Shown here in pieces: positions 24,179-30,588 of a DNA stretch of 48,051 nucleotides. This DNA comes from an uncultured Oscillospiraceae bacterium. GTDB taxonomy: Bacteria > Bacillota > Clostridia > Oscillospirales > Ruminococcaceae. Both the position numbers and the translations under genes were made by a program. Position 1 is the first letter of the stretch. The number at the start of each line of letters is the position of its first letter. The stretch lies in the NCBI GenBank assembly GCA_934446355.1, contig CAKSEC010000016.1, forward strand, positions 1 through 48,051, written 5' to 3'. Below the pieces are notes generated by a model that saw only the letters and a program-made list of their open reading frames with translations, ran no database searches and was not told where the DNA came from.

Positions 24179-24739
24179 ATGCCGCCTAAAATCAGGATAA
24201 CGCCGCAGATGATAACGCAGGCAGCGTTCGATATAGTCCGCAGCGAGGGCGCAGAAGCCCTGAACGCCCGCCGGATAGCGCAGAAGCTGGATTGCTCGAC
24301 CCAGCCGGTGCTGTACAGCTTCAAGACGGTGGACGAGATACGCGCGGAGGTCTACCGCATGGCTGACGAGTTCCACACGGGCTATATCATGCCTGCGGAG
24401 GACGTGCAGATCTCGCCGCTGATGGCGCTGGGGCTGAACTACATACGTTTCGGGCATGAGGAAAAGCATTTGTTCAGGTTCCTGTTTCAGTCGAATATGC
24501 TGGGGGACAATGTGCAGTCGCTGTTTGATTCGCCCGCGCTTGAGGGTATCATCGGCATTGTCGCAGCCTCCACAGGAATGGACGAAGCAGCCGCAAGAAA
24601 AAGCTTCATGACCTTTTTCGCCGTAGCGCACGGATATGCGAGTCTGCTTGCAAACAACGCAATGGAATATGACGAGAAGCTGCTGGAAAGTTCGCTGGAG
24701 ATAGTGCACAGGTGCTGTGTCGGCGGCGACAGGGGGTAA
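24179..24739 (+). CDS. TetR/AcrR-family transcriptional regulator
   Basis: A 186-residue protein with the N-terminal TetR helix-turn-helix (residues about 8-55: ITQAAFDIVRSEGAEALNAR, IAQKLDCSTQPVLYSFKTVD) and an all-helical ligand/dimerisation domain. The ribosome site AAGGAGG is 7 nt upstream. It is followed with no real gap by the CPBP membrane protease gene (its stop is 2 nt before that start), so it probably controls that gene and itself. Effector unknown. Confidence 0.9.
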   Translation: MPPKIRITPQMITQAAFDIVRSEGAEALNARRIAQKLDCSTQPVLYSFKTVDEIRAEVYRMADEFHTGYIMPAEDVQISPLMALGLNYIRFGHEEKHLFRFLFQSNMLGDNVQSLFDSPALEGIIGIVAASTGMDEAAARKSFMTFFAVAHGYASLLANNAMEYDEKLLESSLEIVHRCCVGGDRG

Positions 24740-24741
24740 TT

Positions 24742-25485
24742 ATGAAAGGTTTTTTTGAGAAAAAGGAAGTACTTTTCGCAGTAATGTGGATAGTGATATA
24801 TGTTGTTGGAATGAGCACGGTGGAATCGCTGACGGATTCAGTGCTTTTCGCAAAATGCGCCGCTTCGGTTCTTGGCGCAGTGATGTCCGTGGTGCTGCTG
24901 GTTTTTATCAGTAAGGCGGGGCTTGCGGAATATCTTGGGCTGTGCAGACCGAAGATCTCCGCAAAAAGAATGCTGTTCTATATCCCGCTTGTTGCTGTGG
25001 GAAGCGTCAACCTGTGGTATGGTGTAACGCTGAAAATGGGCGTGGCTGAAAGCATAGCGTACGTTGTCAGCATGATATTCGTGGGCTTCCTTGAGGAGCT
25101 GATATTCAGGGGACTTCTGTTCCGTGCGATGTGCAAAAGCAGCGTTAAGGCGGCGTTCATTGTTACCTCGCTGACGTTCGGCGCAGGGCATATCGTGAAC
25201 CTGATAAACGGCACGGGGCAGTCAGTGCTTGAAACGGTTCTGCAGATAATTTACGCCGTTGCGATAGGCTTCGTGTTTGCGGCTGTGGCGTATTTCTCGC
25301 GCAGCATTCTGCCGTGCATTCTGACGCATATTGCAGTGAATACGCTCAGCACGTTCGCAGTTGAACACAGCGATACTATTCAGATGATAACGGCGGGCGC
25401 ACTGTCGGTCATCAGCTTTGCTTATGCGGGATTTATTATCGTGCGGGAGCGTGGAAAGCGGCGCAGTCTGCTTGAATCGGGTTGA
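24742..25485 (+). CDS. CPBP-family intramembrane protease (CAAX/Abi type)
   Basis: A 247-residue multi-helix membrane protein, about eight segments. The glutamic-protease motifs are present: FLEELIFRGLLFRAM (motif EExxxR), FGAGHIVNL (motif 2 His) and LTHIAVN (motif 3 His). Such proteins process prenylated peptides or give self-immunity to bacteriocins; the substrate here is unknown. The start is at 24742, preceded by AGGGGG; an upstream ATG at 24712 lies inside tetR and lacks a site. Its stop codon overlaps the promoter of the first small-RNA-like unit. Confidence 0.88.
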   Translation: MKGFFEKKEVLFAVMWIVIYVVGMSTVESLTDSVLFAKCAASVLGAVMSVVLLVFISKAGLAEYLGLCRPKISAKRMLFYIPLVAVGSVNLWYGVTLKMGVAESIAYVVSMIFVGFLEELIFRGLLFRAMCKSSVKAAFIVTSLTFGAGHIVNLINGTGQSVLETVLQIIYAVAIGFVFAAVAYFSRSILPCILTHIAVNTLSTFAVEHSDTIQMITAGALSVISFAYAGFIIVRERGKRRSLLESG

Positions 25486-25509
25486 CAAAAGGAAATGGCG
25501 TGGTATAAT
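25482..25509 (+). promoter_or_regulatory. Promoter of small-RNA-like unit 1
   Basis: TTGACA, 16 nt, TATAAT, overlapping the last codon and stop of the CPBP gene. Confidence 0.8.
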
Positions 25510-25515
25510 ACAAGG

Positions 25516-25560
25516 GAGGGCATTCCTTCGCTATGTGGGCGGGGGGTGTCCTCGTTTTTT
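25516..25560 (+). ncRNA. Small hairpin RNA, unit 1 of a tandem pair
   Basis: About 45 nt from the predicted start. Stem GAGGGCAT/GTGTCCTC (two G-U pairs) encloses a loop containing CCTTCGCTATGTGGGCGGGG, followed by GTTTTTT. No open frame or ribosome site. The loop and stem base match unit 2 downstream. Family not recognised. Confidence 0.6.
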
Positions 25561-25908
25561 GTGTCTATTGACAAAAATAGATAAGCATGATACAATATAG
25601 TTGAGGCGAACCTCTGCTATTTGGCGGGGGGCGCCTCTTGTTTGTGTTGGTGGCGGCATTGGGTGTTGGGGCGGGGGAAATAAAAAAGCACCGTGCATTG
25701 CTGCATAGTGCTTGGTTATTAAATGCAAAACCGCCTTTTTACGGGCGGTTAAGTTGTTTCGTTTTTTTATTTCTATGCCTAAAGGCATGGACATTTTCTC
25801 GTCCCAATCTTTCTGTGTTTCTTCGTCCCATTCCTGATTTGAACCATCGTCAGCGTAACCATGCGCAGCCCAGTCGTAGCTTTCGTTTTCCTTTATTTTA
25901 TGGTTCAT
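25531..25908 (-). CDS. Small acidic protein of unknown function, 3' end uncertain
   Basis: The start is convincing: GGAGGTGA lies 8 nt upstream and a consensus promoter precedes it by about 105 nt. The first 49 codons (MNHKIKENESYDWAAHGYADD and on to GIEIKK) are rich in Asp, Glu and Trp, with no recognised family. The frame then formally runs to 25531 (125 aa), but that would translate two terminator hairpins and the antisense of the small-RNA units. An A7 tract at 25768-25762 is followed, one frame over, by a TAA at 25751-25749 directly at the first terminator. A product of about 53 aa, reached by a one-base deletion or slippage at A7, is therefore more plausible. Confidence 0.5.
   Translation of the reverse strand: MNHKIKENESYDWAAHGYADDGSNQEWDEETQKDWDEKMSMPLGIEIKKRNNLTARKKAVLHLITKHYAAMHGAFLFPPPQHPMPPPTQTRGAPRQIAEVRLNYIVSCLSIFVNRHKKRGHPPPT
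25568..25596 (+). promoter_or_regulatory. Promoter of small-RNA-like unit 2
   Basis: TTGACA, 17 nt, TACAAT, beginning 7 nt after the T-run of unit 1. Confidence 0.78.
25603..25645 (+). ncRNA. Small hairpin RNA, unit 2 of a tandem pair
   Basis: Stem GAGGCG/CGCCTC with a loop containing CCTCTGCTATTTGGCGGGG, then TTGTTTGTG. An alternative 5' hairpin GAGG-CGAA-CCTC competes with the long stem. It shares the CCT(Y)YGCTATNTGG(G)CGGGGGG loop with unit 1. The terminator T-tract is weaker than in unit 1. Confidence 0.55.
25682..25713 (-). terminator. Second of two tandem minus-strand terminators
   Basis: Nested stem AAGCAC..TGCA/TGCA..GTGCTT followed by a T-run on the minus strand, about 15 nt after the first terminator. 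Confidence 0.7.
25727..25750 (-). terminator. First minus-strand terminator after the small acidic gene
   Basis: Stem AACCGCC/GGCGGTT with an 8-nt A-rich loop, followed by TT on the minus strand. It lies inside the nominal open frame of the small acidic gene, right after an out-of-frame TAA. Confidence 0.72.
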
Positions 25909-26015
25909 TGATAATCACCTCCAACTTAATTACATTGTCTTTGCGGTTTAATACTCTGTATTTCTGCCCCATCTGTCTGACCGATAAATTATCCTGCACT
26001 AAGTTCTCTGCAACG

Positions 26016-26044
26016 ATTATACCACTCTTGCCGCCCGCCGTCAA
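26016..26044 (-). promoter_or_regulatory. Promoter of the small acidic gene
   Basis: Minus strand TTGACG, 17 nt, TATAAT, giving a leader of about 100 nt. Confidence 0.8.
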
Positions 26045-26130
26045 GTGCTGCGCCGCTGTTCATAATTTATATCCGACCGGAACGCCCTCATGTTTTGCAA
26101 GAGTGGGTTATAAAGTGGGTTATCAGGGTA

Positions 26131-26168
26131 AAAAGAAAACACCGCATGGCGCTTAACCATGCGGTGTT
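26131..26168 (-). terminator. Terminator of ssrA
   Basis: Perfect 12-bp stem AACACCGCATGG/CCATGCGGTGTT with a 7-nt loop and a TTTCTTTT tail on the minus strand, 5 nt past the tmRNA 3' end. Confidence 0.92.
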
Positions 26169-26172
26169 GAGG

Positions 26173-26523
26173 TGGTGGAGCCGAGGGGAATTGAACCCCT
26201 GTCCGAAAACCCGTCCTCACGACCTTCTCCGAGTGCAGTTTATCTTTTAGATCTCCCTTGCCCGAACGCCGACAAACAGGCTTTCGGGTTTGGCAGCCTT
26301 TAATACATCAAAGACTACAAGGCAACTTGTCAGTGACGTTCACCACTAGTCGACGCCATATCCCCGCCCGTGGTACTGCGAGGTATGACGGCAGCGCGCT
26401 TAGGCAGCTGCTAAAACGAGATCGTCGTCTGCGTTTAAGTTTAAGTTGCGACTATTTAAGTGATTTCGCCCTCACCACTCGCTTATCGTGCATCAGAATC
26501 CCCGTCGAAGCCTTTACGGCCCC
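26173..26523 (-). ncRNA. ssrA: Transfer-messenger RNA (tmRNA)
   Basis: Rescues stalled ribosomes and tags the nascent peptide for proteolysis. The 5' end GGGGCCG pairs with CGGCTCC before an encoded ACCA at the 3' end. GGCTTCGACGGGGATTC is the conserved start of one-piece tmRNA, and the T-arm GGGGTTCAATTCCCC is intact. The reading frame ending in GCA-GCT-GCC-TAA gives a tag ADDDLVLAAA, starting at a GCA resume codon; the exact resume position is inferred. Length 351 nt. Its own promoter and terminator are present. Confidence 0.95.
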
Positions 26524-26563
26524 ATGTTGCCTGAATGCGAACGCTATTCTTATAGCATATCAT

Positions 26564-26592
26564 AGTATATCACACAAATTGTGTTTTGTCAA
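26564..26592 (-). promoter_or_regulatory. Promoter of ssrA
   Basis: Minus strand TTGACA, 17 nt, TATACT. Transcription starts about 35 nt before the mature 5' end, leaving a short leader for processing. Confidence 0.85.
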
Positions 26593-26678
26593 GGGTTTTA
26601 TCGTGGGTATCTGCGTTATTATTGCCGCAGAATGCCGCATATATTCATTTTCAGTCGGCGGATATGTTAAGACTTGCC

Positions 26679-26707
26679 TTGACTTTTTTATCCGAGTGTG
26701 TTATACT
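26679..26707 (+). promoter_or_regulatory. Promoter of the secreted metalloprotease-like gene
   Basis: TTGACT, 17 nt, TATACT, about 45 nt before the start codon. Confidence 0.82.
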
Positions 26708-26752
26708 TATTAAGATAAGAAATTATCCTAATAAAGAGCTGGGAGGAATACA

Positions 26753-28348
26753 ATGAAAAAGAAGATCGTATCGCTGATGGCGGCGGCAGCAATGGCGCTG
26801 TCGGCGATGGCAACAGGCATTTCCGCTTACGCCGGAAGCACAAACGGCATATGGTATATCGGTCAGGCGGACGACGGCGAGCACCCCCGCTATTTCGGTC
26901 GGGACGTCAATGGAAGCGTTTCACTGGACGCCAATGTGTTCTCAAAGACCGCCAGAACCTCGCTGAAGCTTGCGAACACGAAGGATTACTGCTATACCTT
27001 TGCAGAGAAAGAGGTAACTCTTGAGCCGTATACGCAATACAGGTTTTCCGCAAAGGTGAAATATACGGGATATAAGCAGGACCCCGAAGCAACAGGGGAA
27101 AGCGGTGCGAGCCTTATGGTATGCACGTTTAATGACGAGGGAAAATTCGCCCTGACAACCGGCTCCTCAATGACCCGCTCGAAGAACTGGACGGAGATCA
27201 GCTGCACTTTCACCACCGGCGCTGACGCTAAGGATTATTATCTGAGAGTGTTCAACGGTATGACGAATAAGCTATGTAAAGGCACTGCGTGGTTCAACGA
27301 CATCAGGCTTGAAAAGGCAAAGGCCACGAACGATTGGAACATTCTTGCGGTATTCTTCAAGAATGTTGAAACAGACGTTGACCTCCACGGAAAAACCACT
27401 TTACTTAAGCCCACAGGCGAGGGACTTACTCATTTATCCGCAACGATAGCCGACGCCGATATTGCGGAAATAAAGCTTGCGACAAATAAGCTGAAGAACA
27501 CCCTCGACGAACTTTCCGGCGGTCTTGTGGACGTAAGGAAAATTGATTACGTGACGATAGACGAGCCGCTGACTGAGATGACAGAGTATAAATTAAAAGG
27601 CGAAAAATCAAACATAGATGGCTTCCGTCTGGATTATAACAGCGATGAAATATCCAAGGTGCTCGACAAGTATCTTGCGAAAAAGAATTATCAGCAGATA
27701 ATCGTGTACGCTCCTGTGAGTGAAATAGCCGGCGGCTGGTTTGGCAACGGCGGATCGCTTTACAACGGCGTAAGAGCGTGCCAGATCGCGACTGCAAACA
27801 ACGGACGTACCCGCGACTATGAGGGCGATGATTTCTGCGAGGGCGTATTCGTGCATGAGATACTTCACGGCGTTGATTTTGAATCCAAGGTCTACGACCC
27901 CGACACTCCCAACCTGCACGAAAATGTAGGCATATATGCTGACACCGGACTGTATTCCGAAGAAGTGGACGGCTGGATAAGCTATTACAGGGACTATATG
28001 TCCCACACGCTCCCCGACGGCAGGGGCGTCGACCCACGTGCTTATTACCGTGCGAACGGGTATACCCTCGTTGACAGCGCAATGGAAGTCGGCGGTAGTG
28101 TAAAGGAATGCAGCAAGCTTCCGCTGGATATCTCAAAGGTCAAGGCGGCGAAGATAAGCACCCGCAAATACACCGGCAAGGCAGTGAAGCCCACAGTCAC
28201 CCTGACCGACGGAAAATACAAGCTCAAAAAGGGCGTGGACTACACTGTTACTTATAAGAACAACAAGAAAAAGGGCACGGCTTCTGTGATAATAACCGGC
28301 AAGGGTATTTACACGGGAAAGAAGACTATCGAGTTCAAGATAGCCTGA
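26753..28348 (+). CDS. Secreted putative zinc metalloprotease with N-terminal carbohydrate-binding-like domain
   Basis: A 531-residue protein with a Sec signal peptide (MKKKIVSLMAAAAMALSAM, cleavage near AYA-GS). Residues about 30-190 form a jelly-roll domain like CBM4/9-type modules (YRFSAKVKYTG, NWTEISCTFTTGADAKDYYLRV is split across strands, WFNDIRLEK). A central domain (about 200-460) contains VHEILHGVDFE, a HExxH zinc motif with a nearby Glu. About 65 C-terminal residues (YTGKAVKPTVTLTD, YTVTYKNNKKKGTASVIITG) match the Ig-like repeat common in secreted Clostridia proteins. GGGAGG lies 6 nt upstream of the ATG. The peptidase family is not assigned and the target is unknown. Element R5 begins 1 nt after its stop. 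Confidence 0.8.
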   Translation: MKKKIVSLMAAAAMALSAMATGISAYAGSTNGIWYIGQADDGEHPRYFGRDVNGSVSLDANVFSKTARTSLKLANTKDYCYTFAEKEVTLEPYTQYRFSAKVKYTGYKQDPEATGESGASLMVCTFNDEGKFALTTGSSMTRSKNWTEISCTFTTGADAKDYYLRVFNGMTNKLCKGTAWFNDIRLEKAKATNDWNILAVFFKNVETDVDLHGKTTLLKPTGEGLTHLSATIADADIAEIKLATNKLKNTLDELSGGLVDVRKIDYVTIDEPLTEMTEYKLKGEKSNIDGFRLDYNSDEISKVLDKYLAKKNYQQIIVYAPVSEIAGGWFGNGGSLYNGVRACQIATANNGRTRDYEGDDFCEGVFVHEILHGVDFESKVYDPDTPNLHENVGIYADTGLYSEEVDGWISYYRDYMSHTLPDGRGVDPRAYYRANGYTLVDSAMEVGGSVKECSKLPLDISKVKAAKISTRKYTGKAVKPTVTLTDGKYKLKKGVDYTVTYKNNKKKGTASVIITGKGIYTGKKTIEFKIA

Positions 28349-28349
28349 A

Positions 28350-28522
28350 AAGACTGGCGAGAAGCCCTCATCTTCGTCGTCACCGCCCTAACGACAGGCG
28401 CAAGCAGGACGCTTGCGCTGTTGCCCCCAAAGCCCGACACGATGTCGGGCAATTAAGGGCAACCTGCACAAAGCCTAGTCGTTATGTGGGTTCCTAGAAT
28501 CTGAGGGATTCTCGCCCGCCGC
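28350..28522 (-). repeat. Hairpin element, copy R5, with a 68-bp insertion at the apex
   Basis: The 105-bp element is interrupted at 28400-28467, between AGGC and ACAAAGCCTAG of the apical motif: 173 = 105 + 68. CCCTCA/TGAGGG and TTC/GAA are intact and the outer loop has become fully paired (GGCGAGAA/TTCTCGCC). The 13-bp arm is partly decayed (CCGCCCTAACGAC against GTCGTTATGTGGG). The insert can fold by itself: GCGCAAGC/GCTTGCGC, GCCCGACA/TGTCGGGC and TTGCCC/GGGCAA. Confidence 0.82.
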
Positions 28523-28652
28523 ACAGGACGAAGCGCTGTTCGACGCCGTGCTCTACGACGGTGCGGACGACTACCGGCTGTTCTACTGCGGAAAGGACGT
28601 CGACAGCATAGAAAAGCAGCGGCTGTATTTTCCGGTGCTTTCTCACGCATGA
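28521..28652 (+). pseudogene. 3' remnant of an unidentified gene behind R5
   Basis: An open frame begins at the repeat boundary and encodes about 43 residues (AQDEALFDAVLYDGADDY.. to ..RLYFPVLSHA), ending in a TGA that overlaps the next ATG. There is no start or ribosome site; 5' of it is only repeat sequence. Composition and the ATGATG overlap suggest the tail of a real gene that lost its front when R5 or a deletion replaced it. Family not recognised. Confidence 0.45.
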
Positions 28653-28993
28653 TGAAGAACGGGCGATTCCGCGGAAGATATGTCGTTATTCCTGCGGTGT
28701 GCGGTTTGGCGGTAATATCGGCGGTGTTCCTGCTGCGATTAATGCCGCAGAGGGACGTTTTGCCGCAGGGCGCACCGGCGGTGGTGTTCATCAGTATACC
28801 GAATGATACTCACTATGCGGCGGCGGTGGGATATGACGAGCAGTATATCTACCTTGCGGATTCCCTGCCGGAAAACGCCAACGCAGACGGCGGGTATTAC
28901 AACCGGCGGGTGAGCACAGAGGAGTTTCAGCGGCTGTGGAGAACTGATTCTTTGTTTGGCGAGAATATCTATATTGTGGCAGAACAAAAGTGA
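28649..28993 (+). pseudogene. Truncated C39-like peptidase (membrane-anchored)
   Basis: A 114-codon frame with an N-terminal membrane helix (YVVIPAVCGLAVISAVFLL) and then the C-terminal half of a C39-like papain-fold domain: HYAAAVGYDEQYIYLADSL (the His and Asp of the triad) and RRVSTEEFQRLWR. The Cys-containing half (family Q-x-x-C-G-P region) is missing between the helix and the His region, so an internal deletion is likely and the product should be inactive. It could still be expressed by coupling to the upstream remnant through the overlapping ATGA. Confidence 0.55.
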
Positions 28994-29022
28994 AAAACTG
29001 GGAGAGTGTAAGCTTTCCCAGT
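28993..29022 (-). terminator. Terminator of the MATE-methyltransferase-GNAT operon
   Basis: Stem ACTGGGA/TCCCAGT with a 12-nt loop and a TTTTC tail on the minus strand, 5 nt past the GNAT stop. Confidence 0.78.
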
Positions 29023-29026
29023 CGCT

Positions 29027-29773
29027 TTATTTCAAGAGTTTATCCAGCTTCGACTTATCAAACAAATTCACCGAAAGGAACTCCCCCTTATAAAACGCCG
29101 CCCAGTTATTGAACACGCACGGCAGAGCCTTCGCCTTTTCCAGCGTATCAACGCATTCTATCGCCGCCGTAACGCCCTTTTCGCCGCAATACTGCCGGAT
29201 ACCATCAATATACTGATAAATAAACGGGCACTGCTCGCTGTAGTATATCGTCAGTTCCTGCGAAGCTATGCGCTCCCGCTTCGCATTCTCGGTGAATCGG
29301 GGCGTGCTGCCGTCGAACGAAAGCGCAAGCAGTCTGTAGCCGCCTGCGGTCGTGTCGGCGGTCGTGAAGCCGAATTTCTCGGCGAAGCTTTGGTCGGACA
29401 GCCATGCTTTCTGCTTGTCTGCGCCGAGCATACATACGCCGGACCTGCCCTGCCGCTTGGCGTCTGCAATGCAGTATTCCATGAGTTCTCTGCCGTAGCC
29501 TTTGCGCTTGAACTCACCGTCCACCCAAAGGCAGTAAATGTAGAGGTAGTTTTCGCCGGCTATCGGCGTCCACGCATATTCAAGCGGCGCATATTCGATG
29601 AAGCAGCAGCCCTTGGCGTCAAGCTTCCTGAATACGTGCCCCTGAGCCAGCCGCTCCCTGAGCCAGCTGCGCTTGGCTTCAACTCCGGGGTGCGGCTTTT
29701 TGCTGCGTATGATACAGCACAGGTGCTCGCTGCCGATGTTGTCCTCGGTTATATTGATGAAATTTCCGCCCAT
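29027..29773 (-). CDS. GNAT acetyltransferase with C-terminal YoaP-type domain
   Basis: A 248-residue protein. The N-terminal GNAT domain (about 5-150) has the acetyl-CoA loop VDGEFKRKGYGRELMEYC (R/KxxGxG/A pattern). The C-terminal part (about 165-245: ELTIYYSEQCPFIYQYIDGI, ALPCVFNNWAAFYKGEFL) matches the YoaP domain, thioredoxin-like in appearance with a lone Cys after SEQ. Its ATG overlaps the methyltransferase TGA (TGATG) and GGAGG lies upstream, so translation is coupled. The acetylated substrate is unknown. Confidence 0.85.
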   Translation of the reverse strand: MGGNFINITEDNIGSEHLCCIIRSKKPHPGVEAKRSWLRERLAQGHVFRKLDAKGCCFIEYAPLEYAWTPIAGENYLYIYCLWVDGEFKRKGYGRELMEYCIADAKRQGRSGVCMLGADKQKAWLSDQSFAEKFGFTTADTTAGGYRLLALSFDGSTPRFTENAKRERIASQELTIYYSEQCPFIYQYIDGIRQYCGEKGVTAAIECVDTLEKAKALPCVFNNWAAFYKGEFLSVNLFDKSKLDKLLK

Positions 29774-30573
29774 CAGTCGTTCCTCCGTTTAAGGGTAAGT
29801 TCGGCGGAAGCTGCAAAATGCAGCACCTCGAAGCTTTCCGGCGCAGTATCTCGGAGCATTCTGCGGTGCTCCTCGTCCCAAAGGCTGAGGTCCTGCGGGG
29901 AGAGCGAAGCGCCTACTCCACGGCAGGCACGCATTCTCCCGTGCCAGCTTTCTCTTGTGAAAGGCACGTGCAGGTCGTAAAGTTCGCGGTTTGTTATATC
30001 GAAATATTCAAGATACTCTTCGGGAACGCTTATCTGCTTCCTGACCTCGCCTGAGCCGCTCCAGCCGGGGTTGTATTTCAGCACCAGTTCCTCGCTTCTG
30101 CCGGCGATATCGTCCTCAAACGGAAGCCACGCCATATAGAGTATCAGGAACTTGCCGCCCCGCCGCAGCATTCGCGCGAGCCTTGGTGCGAGTTTGCCGT
30201 GGTCGGGATACCATATGCACTGGCAGGCGGTGGCTATATCGAAAGAATCGTCGGGGAAGCTGAGCTCCTCGGCGGGGCATACACAGAAATCTATGTCCAT
30301 TCCCGCTTCTGCGGAAAGCCGCTTCGCCTGCGCTATCTGCTCGGCTGATATGTCCGTGCCGACCCACTTTGCGCCGTATTTGTACATATTCCTCGGCAGT
30401 ACTCCGGTGCCTGTGCCTATGTCAAGCACACGCTGACCGTTTACGCCGACCCCCGCACGCAGTATATGCTGATAAAATTCGTCAGGGTATATGTCACGAT
30501 ATTTCGCATAGTCCGCCGAGGTACGCCCCCAGTCGAAGCTTCTGCCGCTGTCGATATTTCTGAAACGCTGCAT
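29773..30573 (-). CDS. Class I SAM-dependent methyltransferase
   Basis: A 266-residue protein with the SAM-binding Rossmann motifs VLDIGTGTGVLPRNM (motif I, about 49-63), WVGTDIS (acidic end of the second strand), AEELSFPDDSFDIATA and LRRGGKFLILYMAW. It resembles methyltransferase-11-type enzymes acting on small molecules. The ribosome site AGGAG precedes the ATG. It sits 15 nt after the MATE transporter and overlaps the GNAT gene, so the three probably form one transport/modification operon. Substrate unknown. Confidence 0.9.
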   Translation of the reverse strand: MQRFRNIDSGRSFDWGRTSADYAKYRDIYPDEFYQHILRAGVGVNGQRVLDIGTGTGVLPRNMYKYGAKWVGTDISAEQIAQAKRLSAEAGMDIDFCVCPAEELSFPDDSFDIATACQCIWYPDHGKLAPRLARMLRRGGKFLILYMAWLPFEDDIAGRSEELVLKYNPGWSGSGEVRKQISVPEEYLEYFDITNRELYDLHVPFTRESWHGRMRACRGVGASLSPQDLSLWDEEHRRMLRDTAPESFEVLHFAASAELTLKRRND

Positions 30574-30588
30574 ATGTATCTCCTGTAG

